Source: Schizochytrium sp. CCTCC M209059
Lineage: Eukaryota; Sar; Bigyra; Thraustochytrida; Thraustochytriidae
Direction of reading: 5' to 3'
Assembly (NCBI GenBank): GCA_000818945.1
Contig: KN805372.1
Coordinates: 1,010,820-1,074,819, forward strand
Length of the DNA: 64,000 nucleotides
This document shows, in pieces, positions 48,358 to 57,650 of the stretch. The notes under the pieces were generated by a model, which saw only the letters and a list, made by a program, of their open reading frames with translations, was not told the origin of the DNA and ran no database searches. How positions within the stretch are numbered: position 1 is the stretch's first letter; the number at the start of each line of letters is the position of its first letter. The position numbers and the translations under genes are program-made.

Positions 48358-48464
48358 CTGTGTAGTGTATTAAAAAAGTCCGCTTCTCGCAAAAACCTCT
48401 TCTGTGTAGTGTATTAAAAAAACTATTCCCCACTACAGAAAACTTGGTTTTAATAGGACTACAG
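48358..48464. repeat. direct and inverted 18-bp repeats beside the CTTT array
   Basis: CTGTGTAGTGTATTAAAAAA occurs at 48358-48377 and again at 48402-48421 (44-bp spacing). An inverted, degenerate copy (ttttaataggactacag) lies at 48448-48464. Possibly remnants of a small mobile element into whose edge the CTTT array expanded; no coding part is present. Confidence 0.55.
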
Positions 48465-49180
48465 TGGATCCCAGCTTCAACTCCATTGTCGTAGTCGCGA
48501 CGCGAGCCTCCGCTCCCGGTCGCTCGCCCTCGCGAGCGGCAAGCAGCAGCCTGCCAGTGCCCGCTGCCGGCGAGCGCAAATCTCGCGCGCCTTGTTTGCT
48601 CTGCCTGCTTGCTTGCCCCTTGCGTGCTCGCCTCGACGGACGCGCTAACTTGATTTTATCAACGAGGTGCGGTTCGATCTGGTCCGCTCCGCGCGGCCGA
48701 TGCGGACGGCGCGACCAATCGTTTACCGGGCGCGACGCCGGCCGTCACAGTCACGCGCAAGAGTTGGTAGGCGCGGCCGGAGCTAAAATTACACATCACA
48801 ACCCAACACGGCGCGGCTGAGCGCCTGTGATCAAGAGAAAGTCACATCGTGGCTGCTTTTCTGGGTGCACGGCGGAGTTTTTCGATTCGGCTTAGCTTAG
48901 CTTAGCGGCATTCTTTCTTTTAGAGCGGCGCGAGGTCACGGTCGCGAGGTTCTCGATTGACCCCGCGATCAAGTACGTACGGTACGGCGGGCGGCCGGCG
49001 AGGAGGCCGATGATCGAATCGCGGAAAAGGAAAGCGCGGCCAGCAGCAGCTTGACGAGAAGCGGGGAAAACATTCGTGTCCAAGTCAAGCGGCAGCGGCA
49101 GCAGGAAGTTGAACTTGCACTTCAAGCTTGCAGAAGAACTTGATGAAGAAGAAGAAAAAGAAGAAGAAGTAGAAATCCCT

Positions 49181-49210
49181 GCCATGCCATGCCATGCCAT
49201 GCCATGCCAC
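49181..49210. repeat. (GCCAT)5 pentanucleotide repeat
   Basis: Five exact GCCAT units followed by GCCAC. Confidence 0.9.
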
Positions 49211-50285
49211 GCCAAGGTAATCGCGCAGCAAGCGCGAGGTGAACGGCTACATGAAGGTGGACAAGCTCGGCAAGGGCCTGGACGAGAGAGCATAGCAGAG
49301 GAGGGGAGTGGAGTTGGTCGCCTACGGGAGGCTTAATTGGACTCGGGGACAGGCGCAAGCACGCATGCGCGCACTACTACATGCGCGGCACGGCGACGCG
49401 AACGAGGGAGAGAGAATGAATGGATGAATAGATGGATTAATGGATGAATGGATGGATGATGAGTTGCTTGGTCGGGGAGACCATGCGGCATGCTGCACTC
49501 CGTCCAAACGATTTCAGAGGACGACACCAGAGTTCGTACCGGCCTAAACTGGACTGGACCACGGGCCACTCACAGTCAGTCGTAAAAAAAAATAAAAAAA
49601 ATGAGAGAGCGAGGAATGCTGCAGCTGCACAATCCAGCAAAGTTCGACACTCCGAGCTTGAATCCAATCTTCCAGCAAGCCTTCTCCGAGTCCGAGTCTC
49701 GATCGGCCTATGACGTAACGGCCCTATTGGCTTCTCCTCTCCATCACAGTTCACAAGAGAGCCTCCGTCGCTTCGCGTAATCCAGTCTCGTCTTTGACTG
49801 TTCCGCTGTGCCGGGCTCGCCTCGCCGGGCAATGAAATCACGCAGCACGCCTTCTCCTTCCAGACTCGTGGGAGTAGAAGAAGACGCAATTTCCAGGCAC
49901 AGCGTCCGATTCGCCTCAAGAACGAGTCGACGCGCCAGGCTGCAGTTGGATGGAGGACCGGGATCTATGATTCAGAGGATTATTGAAAAGACAGCTTGTG
50001 GCGACCGACCGAGACTGCTCCTGAGACGCGGACCTGCAGCTGCGAACGGTTGTGGGCGTCTTAGGGGCAGTCCTGGTCGGATTTGGGAAACGAATAGAAA
50101 AATTAAAAAAAAGAGGCTGCGCCGCTACTTACGGTTAGCAGCTATCTATGCCTAGCTTCCGTGAGGTTGGACTGATCGTGCAGCTCGCTCCTCGTTTAAC
50201 TGACTGACTGATTGACTGACTGACTGCGCAGTGGGCAATGGAGAACAAACAAGGTAAAAAGAGAAAGTTTTCTCTTACTCTTGAC

Positions 50286-51731
50286 TCACGAAGAGGTCTC
50301 CCCGCCCTTTTTGGCAGCGGGACGCGCGCGAGAAGTGCAGCCCTTTCGAGCAGGAACCATATTGAGATTTTCTGCAGTGCGGTACCAATAGAACCCAATG
50401 GGTCCGCAACGTCCGGAGCAGCATTGCGTGCCGCACTTGTTTTCCTCGACAAAGTCCGCAAGCATGGACCGAAGCTCGGAAGATGTCGTGATGCCATGAG
50501 TAGGTGACTCAAAGTCCAGACTTAAATCCGGTTCAAGGTCTACAGCAACGCCGTGCGCTCTTGCCTGAGCATGAAAGAGTTCGAGACCAAAATTATACAG
50601 CTCAATGTCAAACTGGTTGGTTGCATGAAACCACTTGGCGAACTCAAGTAAATGTGGCTCACTCGACGCCTCTTGCTCGACGCGCTCGAGCACTGAAAGA
50701 CCGTTGTCGTGCGTGCCTTTGTGCCTTCCAAAAACCTCCTCCGCCTCCTTTTCCCAGTGGCGGTGCTCATGCATGAGCTGCATCGTCTCGTTAAAGTGTT
50801 CAAGGATTCCGACGATGTCAAAATCATCTGCGAGCCGCCGCTTCGCAAGATTGAGATGTTCCTCGGTGAGCTTGCCGAAAGGAATCGGTGCGCACGGAGA
50901 ACCACAAAGCGCCCTCGTTTGCCAATTGTCCGGCGTAGTCTGCGCAAAGTAAATGCGCGCTCGTAATGCAGTCTCCAGATCCTCGTCTTGCGAAGCGAGC
51001 TCCTTTGCCGACGGTATCCCATTAGCATACCTGCAACGCCATTTTGCTCCATCCCTTTTCAGTCGCTGCTGGGCTTCTCCCATGGCCATTGCATAGTGCG
51101 ACTCGGTTCGGTCGAGAGGGTTTCGCAGCATTGTTGCGTAGGTCACGTCGGAACGTTTTGGGAGCTTGTCAGAGAGCATCCACTCGTTTGCAATAAAGGT
51201 CATGCCTCGTGACGCGATAAGCTGATCGTAGAGATCGCTCAAGCGCTCTGCGCTGCCTTGCGACACGGCTTTTCCAGCAGTGTTGCAGTTGCCACGGTTG
51301 GACATTTCATCGTTATATCGGGCTGCAGAGCACGCACTCGACCCTCCGGCCTTATGTACATGGAGGAAGACCACGAGCGCGTGCCGCTTCCCATCCGACA
51401 AAGCTTCCGGTGTAGCGTCTCCTTCTTCCGCGTCAATATCCCCCGACCTGGGGGAGGTTTCATGCATTCTATACTCGTCTGCATTTTCTTCAAATGTCAC
51501 TTCCATTTCGGCCTCAAGCACGAAGCCGCGCACGCTGATCTGATCCGGGTTCTGGATCAACCTTTTGCTCATGATACCGAGCCAGCTGAAACAGATCAAA
51601 AGTATCCAAAAGCAAACGGTTGCCCAGCCCAGAAATATGCGCCGTGAACCCAAAGCGACCTGGGTCGGCCCCAGGCTCTTGGCGACGCCTCGGTTCTCAT
51701 GGCTCTTCATATTCTCCTTAGATGTCTCCAT
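50286..51731 (-). CDS. sulfotransferase-like type II membrane protein, copy 3
   Basis: 481 residues from the ATG at 51731, which gives a short tail, a membrane helix (about 32-50) and an acidic stem as in the other copies. The PAPS loop is FLHVHKAGGSS (about 122-132) and the 3'-phosphate motif LRNPLDRTESHYAMAM. Family blocks DNWQTRALCGSPC, GTHDNGLSVLER (diverged from HHGGL), LLEFAKWFHATN and the terminal CGTQCC are present. The same frame stays open upstream through the whole GCTT array to another ATG at 52568, which would add a Lys-Gln-Ala-Ser repeat of about 180 residues before a further linker. I prefer the shorter form because it restores family topology. Confidence 0.82.
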   Translation of the reverse strand: METSKENMKSHENRGVAKSLGPTQVALGSRRIFLGWATVCFWILLICFSWLGIMSKRLIQNPDQISVRGFVLEAEMEVTFEENADEYRMHETSPRSGDIDAEEGDATPEALSDGKRHALVVFLHVHKAGGSSACSAARYNDEMSNRGNCNTAGKAVSQGSAERLSDLYDQLIASRGMTFIANEWMLSDKLPKRSDVTYATMLRNPLDRTESHYAMAMGEAQQRLKRDGAKWRCRYANGIPSAKELASQDEDLETALRARIYFAQTTPDNWQTRALCGSPCAPIPFGKLTEEHLNLAKRRLADDFDIVGILEHFNETMQLMHEHRHWEKEAEEVFGRHKGTHDNGLSVLERVEQEASSEPHLLEFAKWFHATNQFDIELYNFGLELFHAQARAHGVAVDLEPDLSLDFESPTHGITTSSELRSMLADFVEENKCGTQCCSGRCGPIGFYWYRTAENLNMVPARKGCTSRARPAAKKGGETSS

Positions 51732-52018
51732 TCGCAGTTGCGACTTTACTACTGCTGCTGCTGCTAGTGCTGTTGCTGCTCTTCTTTCGCTATGCTCGCG
51801 GCTGCGTCCGCGACTACTACATCTAGGTTTGTCCAGTCTTTTCACCAAGTTCGTAGCCCTCCCTTTGACGCGCCCACCCAGCAACTGCCGTGTGTTCGGG
51901 GAGGGGGGGTCCCACAGCCCGCTGGATTGTCCGCCGTTTGCGGCTCTTGGCGGCGACGTGGAAATGCTGCATTGGTTGACAGCCAACGAGCGGGGGCCGG
52001 ATTCAAGCACGCTTGCAC

Positions 52019-52553
<535 letters not shown>

Positions 52554-52714
52554 GTTGCGCAGTATCATCTTATCTGCAAACGGGTATTGGTAAAAAGACG
52601 ACAAGGGAGAGATCTTTAAGTTGCGTTTTAATAAAATCCTGCACGAATAAGAAGAGACAGATCAATTTAGTAACCAAAACAGCTAGCTTGAGCCAAGCTT
52701 ACGCTATGCTGGAC

Positions 52715-54181
52715 TCAGTTATGGTCAGTTTGCGCCTCGTGCGGGTTGCATTGCTTGCGAGGGGGTACCATGTCAAGCGTCTCAGCACTACGATACCAAT
52801 ATTGGCCAATAGGGCCGCAGCGATCCTCACAGCACTGCGTATGGCAGCCTTTCTCGCGTACATAGGCCGCCAGCATGACCTTCAGCTCTGCAGATGTGGT
52901 GAGGCGCTGGTTTGGAGACACAAAGTCTAGGTCAACGTCGGGACCAAGATCAACACTAATGTCGCGTGCTTGCGCTTGCATCTTAAACAGGGTGCGACCG
53001 AAATTGTAGAGCTCAATGTCAAACTGGTTGGTGGCATGAAACCACTTGGCAAACTCGAGTAAATGCGGCTGGCTCGCCGACGCTTGCTCAACTCGCTGCA
53101 ATACCGTAAGTCCTCCATGATGTGTGCCCTTGTGCTTTTCAAAAACTTTGGAAGCATCCTTCTTCCAATGCAAATGGTCATGCATCAAAGACATGGTCTC
53201 ATGAAAGTGTTCGAGGATTCCAACCACTTCAAAAACGGTCGCTAAGCGCGTCTTGGCAATCTTGAGATGCTCCTCGGTCAACTGCCCATAGGGAACCTGG
53301 GCGCACGGTGGACCACAGATTGCCCGCGTCTGCCAATTGTCCGGCGTTGTCTGCGCAAAGTAGATACGGGCTCTTGAGGCGACGTTAAGATCATCGTCGT
53401 GCTGTTCTAGCTCGCGATTCGAGGGGACGCCTTCGGCGAGTTTACAGCGCCAAAGAGCGCCATGATTGCGAAGATGTGTTATGGTCTGCGTCATTGCCAT
53501 CGCATAGTGCGATTCCGTCCGAGCAAGTGGATTGCGGAGCATTGTCAGGTACGTGACATCGTCTCGTGATGGAAGTGTCTCCGACAGCATCCACTCATCC
53601 GCCACAAAGGTCAAGCGACGGCGCTTCAACAGGTTAAGAACCGAATCGATGCGCTCAACTTTGCCCATGGAGAGCTCCGTTCGCGAACGTAGCCCACTGA
53701 TATTACAATTTCCTCCGAATGATGACTCTCCGTTGAACCTAGCAACGAAGCACATCGTGGATCCGCCCGCTTTGTGCACATGAAGGAAGATGGCGAGCTT
53801 GCCGCGGTGCCGAGGGCCAACCCCATCCTCACTACGATGTTCGACACTGGAATCTTGCTCCTTCAAGCTTTCTGTTGGGACTAAGTCGATCGATATGTCA
53901 ATATCTTCAGCTAAATCGCTGCCTCTGAGCGTATCTTTGACAGACATCAGCTCTGCATTCGCCACATCAGGACCACCACTTTCCCCGTAGTACACATCAG
54001 CGGCCCCGTTGCCGTCAACAACGCGCTCAACAAACAAAACGTGACCTTTGAGAGGTCTCGATCTCAAGTTCGAAGCTTCACTACTCCAGAAAAACGTAAT
54101 CAAAGCCAGCATCAGGATTGCACAAATTGCGGCGAAGACGCCGGTTCGCTTGCTCGACCTTGTCTTCATGACAGGTGACAT
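52715..54181 (-). CDS. sulfotransferase-like type II membrane protein, copy 4
   Basis: 488 residues from the ATG at 54181. A basic tail (MSPVMKTRSSKRTG), membrane helix (about 15-32), acidic stem and catalytic domain follow. The PAPS loop is FLHVHKAGGST (about 132-142), the 3'-phosphate motif LRNPLARTESHYAMAM, and the family blocks DNWQTRAICGPPC, KGTHHGGLTVLQR, LLEFAKWFHATN and CHTQCC are intact. It is closest to copies 2 and 3. The stop codon lies only about 160 bp from the edge of the GCTT array in front of copy 3, so the spacer between copies 3 and 4 is mostly that array. Confidence 0.83.
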   Translation of the reverse strand: MSPVMKTRSSKRTGVFAAICAILMLALITFFWSSEASNLRSRPLKGHVLFVERVVDGNGAADVYYGESGGPDVANAELMSVKDTLRGSDLAEDIDISIDLVPTESLKEQDSSVEHRSEDGVGPRHRGKLAIFLHVHKAGGSTMCFVARFNGESSFGGNCNISGLRSRTELSMGKVERIDSVLNLLKRRRLTFVADEWMLSETLPSRDDVTYLTMLRNPLARTESHYAMAMTQTITHLRNHGALWRCKLAEGVPSNRELEQHDDDLNVASRARIYFAQTTPDNWQTRAICGPPCAQVPYGQLTEEHLKIAKTRLATVFEVVGILEHFHETMSLMHDHLHWKKDASKVFEKHKGTHHGGLTVLQRVEQASASQPHLLEFAKWFHATNQFDIELYNFGRTLFKMQAQARDISVDLGPDVDLDFVSPNQRLTTSAELKVMLAAYVREKGCHTQCCEDRCGPIGQYWYRSAETLDMVPPRKQCNPHEAQTDHN

Positions 54182-54984
54182 CGTTGAGCTTTTCAAGAGG
54201 AACGGAAACCAGGGACCTTGCGGGCGCCTTGTTGCATTCGTTCTCCAGCCAAGTTCCCCTTTGCGTGTCTGGCAACCAGCTCCTGGTATCGTCTGCGATG
54301 GAGAACGAAATGGCCTGCCCTAGAGACCATTGTGTAGCCGATCAGCTGTCGTACCCATATTCTGTGCAACCTAGCCGGACATGCGCTCACCTCCTAGCCC
54401 AGGCCAAGGCCAAGCTGACCCCACCCTCTCGCTTTTCCGCTCTTGTTCCTAGCCTCGCTTGGGCCGCGACCCAAAACGTTGAGGGTTATACTTTGAACCC
54501 CTCAGGTCGGTCAAAACTGGCATTGGCGAGCCGGAAAGGACCTCGGCCAAGGATTTTGGTGAAACCGTTGTAAACTGTCACACCCATGTGTCCTGTCTGT
54601 CCAAGTATTTCTGTCGGTCTGTCTTGGCTCGCTCGATTGCTCATAACGAATCTGCCAGCGATTGTCTACTGGTTGATCCGTCTGGTTGGCAAGCAACGCT
54701 GCGTGGCGCTGGGATGATCGATCAGCCCGCCAGTGGCAAGCAGAAGAGTCAAAAACTGACCCTCTAAAAGAAAGGCAAGACACACTGAAAGTGTCCCCCA
54801 TAGGTGCTCGCGGCATCGCCTCGTCGCCTCCACACTTTGCTACCACTTGCCCCCGCATTCTTTGTGGGCTCGTGCCTTGTCGCGGCTTCAGGGTCGCGCG
54901 AAAAGCGCTCAAGGTACTCTTTTTAAAGATTAGCGCAACAACAATCCATCTCGCTCAACAAAATCTATACATTCATAATTTTCG
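54182..54984. other. intergenic region between sulfotransferase-like copies 4 and 5
   Basis: About 800 bp: promoter of copy 4 and 3' end of copy 5. No gene and no notable repeat are seen. Confidence 0.6.
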
Positions 54985-56481
54985 TCAACATCTCTGTCGC
55001 GGAGCCATTCCCAAGTCGATCGCTGTAGAATGCCAAAACCTTCCGATCGGAGCGCAATCCTGAGAACAGCACTGTGTCGTGCATTTCCTTGCATTGACAT
55101 CGGCCTCGAGCATGGAGCGCAAGGCCGCGGCAGGGGTAACTTCGCCTTGTGGGGCGACAAAATCCAGGGAAATATCGGGCCCCATCTTGACCGTAAGTCC
55201 CTCTGCTATGGCTTGTTTACGAAATAACTCGCGACCAATATTGTAAAGCTGAATGTCAAATTGGTTCACGGCGTGCCACCACTTAGCAAAGTTTTGCAGT
55301 CGCGGATTGCCAGCTGCCTCGAGTTCGAGACGCTTCAAGACCGTAATGCCTCCATGGTGCGTGCCATGGTGCTCCGAGAAAATATCGCTGACCTCACCGT
55401 CCCATTGCAAGAGGCCATGGAACATGGTAATTGTCTCTTGAAAATGCTCAATAATACCAACAATGGCAAAATCGTTTTCAAGGCGGTCTTTTGCGATTTG
55501 GAAGTGCTCTTCCGTGAGCTTACCAAAAGGAACTTGAGCGCACGCTGGCCCGCACACTGCCCGCGTCTGCCAGTTGTCCGGCGTATAAAGCGCGAACAGC
55601 TCGCGCGTCGAACTTGCCACTTCGATGTCCTCGTCTATTAGTCGAATGGTCTGCCAGGAAGGGAGGGATTCGGCGTATCGGCAATTCTTTAGCTTGGGAG
55701 TGCTCTTGAGGACGCGAGCGGCCTGTTCAAAAGCCATGTGAAAGTGTGACTCCATCCGCGCGAGCGGATTTCGAAGCATTGTAATGTACTTAATATCTTG
55801 ACGCTTGGGAAGTTGCGCAGGAAGGAACCATTCACTCGCAAGAAAAGTTCTGTTTCCCTCATCTCGAAACTTGTCCACAACTGCAGAGAACTCTTCCGCC
55901 GTTCCGGCCGCCAGAGTCAGGCGATCCGGACGGTTGTTGAGGTTGCAATTTGGATCGAAAATGGCTTTCTCTCTCTTCCGAGCGAGATAGCAAAGTGTGG
56001 TGCCGCCGGCCTTATGAATGTGAAGAAACACTGTCGTGAAACCTCGCCCGTATACTCCGACTTTGCTAAACAAGGGTTTCTTTTCCTTTCGCCTTTTCTT
56101 GCGAGCAGATTTGCTCGATGACCTCGACTTTGGCATTTGTGCAACAACACTTGGGTCAGCTGGCTGCCAGAGCTCACTTTCCGGAATACGCATTTCGTCC
56201 GCGTCGGTGCTGCTGATATCATTTTGATTGTGGAAATCGTCAAAGACAAGACTGCCATCAGGTTTAACGTTGATGCTGTGTTTTCCGGGATGCGGTCTGT
56301 CCCTCTGTATGGTTGGCTGCCCTGGCGCCATAAGCGTGACCGACTCGAGTCTAGCCAAGTGTTGCGAGAACATCATCCCGCTTGCCATCAGAACGCTCAG
56401 AACCAGCGTGGACGTCACAAAGCGCACCCACCCCGCCAAGTCGCTCTGCTTTGCTCGCGGCTTATTCTTCCCAAGTGTCAT
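54985..56481 (-). CDS. sulfotransferase-like type II membrane protein, copy 5
   Basis: 498 residues from the ATG at 56481. A basic tail (MTLGKNKPRAKQ), membrane helix (about 20-36), long stem with a Lys/Arg-rich patch (about 119-136) and the catalytic domain follow. The PAPS loop is FLHIHKAGGTT (about 152-162), the 3'-phosphate motif LRNPLARMESHFHMAFEQ, and the blocks DNWQTRAVCGPAC, HGTHHGGITVLKR, NFAKWWHAVN and CTTQCC are intact. It pairs with copy 1 (EWFLPAQLPKR here, EWYLPAQLPQR there; WWHAVN; AFEQ), although these two lie at opposite ends of the array. Confidence 0.84.
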   Translation of the reverse strand: MTLGKNKPRAKQSDLAGWVRFVTSTLVLSVLMASGMMFSQHLARLESVTLMAPGQPTIQRDRPHPGKHSINVKPDGSLVFDDFHNQNDISSTDADEMRIPESELWQPADPSVVAQMPKSRSSSKSARKKRRKEKKPLFSKVGVYGRGFTTVFLHIHKAGGTTLCYLARKREKAIFDPNCNLNNRPDRLTLAAGTAEEFSAVVDKFRDEGNRTFLASEWFLPAQLPKRQDIKYITMLRNPLARMESHFHMAFEQAARVLKSTPKLKNCRYAESLPSWQTIRLIDEDIEVASSTRELFALYTPDNWQTRAVCGPACAQVPFGKLTEEHFQIAKDRLENDFAIVGIIEHFQETITMFHGLLQWDGEVSDIFSEHHGTHHGGITVLKRLELEAAGNPRLQNFAKWWHAVNQFDIQLYNIGRELFRKQAIAEGLTVKMGPDISLDFVAPQGEVTPAAALRSMLEADVNARKCTTQCCSQDCAPIGRFWHSTAIDLGMAPRQRC

Positions 56482-56553
56482 CTTCCGATCTGATGCAGTT
56501 TGTCTGCCACACGGGCAATCCCCACGTAGCAAGCACAAGTCGATTCCTATCGG

Positions 56554-56847
56554 CTAACCGAACCAGTTGGAGGCGTTCGCCCTCGCGGTCTGATTAAGCC
56601 TGTTGGGACGAAGCGGGTCTGCCAGGGCTCGCTCCATGACCTGCGCACATTTTCCTTCAGCTTGTCCCCAGACGAGCAGATGAACAAGAGTTAACCCGAT
56701 CGCCGAAAGAGCGAAGTAGAGCAACCACAAAGCAAAAGTCTCCAGGCGCGCTGTGCCACCGCAAGCGAGTCCTGCCTCACTGCGTCCGTCGCTGCTCTCG
56801 TCGCCTGCAAGTTCGTCGCCGCCTCCTCCCGCGACGCGTACATTCAT
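56554..56847 (-). CDS. possible small single-pass membrane protein
   Basis: 97 residues from the ATG at 56847; the frame is open upstream but without ATG. It has a Gly/Asp/Glu-rich start, one strong hydrophobic helix (about 43-60: FALWLLYFALSAIGLTLV) and a polar tail with two N-glycosylation sequons (NQT, NAS). It lies 72 bp upstream of sulfotransferase copy 5 on the same strand. It could be a tiny gene, or the remnant N-terminus of a sixth paralogue, since tail, helix and stem are the usual beginning of this family. Low confidence. Confidence 0.3.
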   Translation of the reverse strand: MNVRVAGGGGDELAGDESSDGRSEAGLACGGTARLETFALWLLYFALSAIGLTLVHLLVWGQAEGKCAQVMERALADPLRPNRLNQTARANASNWFG

Positions 56848-57650
56848 TCCATTCCATCTGCAGCCCGGGCAGTTGGTGGGGAGGGTGGGCCTGAGCCAGA
56901 AGTGGGACGCGCGTCCCACCCTCTCGGGAACGGTGACCAGCCGGCTTCCATCCTTCCAATCAGACAGACTCCTCACTGACCTCGCTGCAGCGACGGCAAC
57001 GGTCTCCGCGACATCCGCGACATCCGACGCATCGGGCCGTCGGATACCTCGTCGCGGGGAAGCGCGCAGAACAGGAAAGAGCGGAAGCGAGCGCCGCGGC
57101 CGCTGCAGGCAGGCCCGGGCTGTCCGCCTTTTGCGAGCTGCAGACGCGCAATTCTGAGGCAACCGACACCCCCCAAAAGTTGGAGATCATCGGGCACAGT
57201 CTGCAGCTGAGAGTCGACGGAGACGCGACGAGGATAGCCTGAGCTCACGCGTTCGATCTGGCTGGCTGGTCGATCTGTCCGCCCGACACGGAGTGGCAGT
57301 CCGAACTCGGTGGAAGGGACGAACGAACGGACGACTCAGCCCGGCAACGACTTCGCGCATCGAGGCAAAGATGGCACTCGCGTCAGCCATGCCTGATGCA
57401 GCTGGATCGCGAATTTAGTTGGCTGGGTTCGGCTGGCTGGGCCAGCTGGCTGGATAGTTGCACCTGCTTGGCTGCACCTGGTCGACCGACCAGCCGGGCA
57501 ACGGCCGAATGATCGAACTAAAATTCAAGACATGGGAGTAAGTTAGTAACTCTTCCACAAAGAAAAAATGTAGCGTGCTTTTGTCGTGTACGAGTGTTGG
57601 TACTTATGGTGGTGCAATTACTACAAACGGCACGTAAAAGAATACGTATT
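56848..57650. other. intergenic region
   Basis: About 800 bp, GC-rich at the left, with GGCTGGCTGGNC units (about 57410-57460). It includes the 3' end of SPAG16. No convincing gene is seen. Confidence 0.5.

Larger units (their letters stand above)
47325..50285. other. 3-kb gene-poor region with long microsatellites
   Basis: No convincing complete gene. It contains the copy 2 promoter, a CTTT array (48191-48355), a small repeat cluster (48358-48464), a GCCAT array (49181-49210), an ATGGATGAATGG stretch (about 49416-49457) and the 3' end of copy 3. Open frames made only of Lys/Arg/Glu or Phe/Leu/Ser come from the CTTT array. A short high-quality peptide frame at about 49219-49284 is discussed in the findings. 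Confidence 0.55.

Noticed and set aside
47511..48433. Lys/Arg/Glu-rich and Phe/Leu/Ser-rich open frames on both strands
   Set aside because: They are translations of the CTTT array, which lacks stop codons; nothing else supports a protein.
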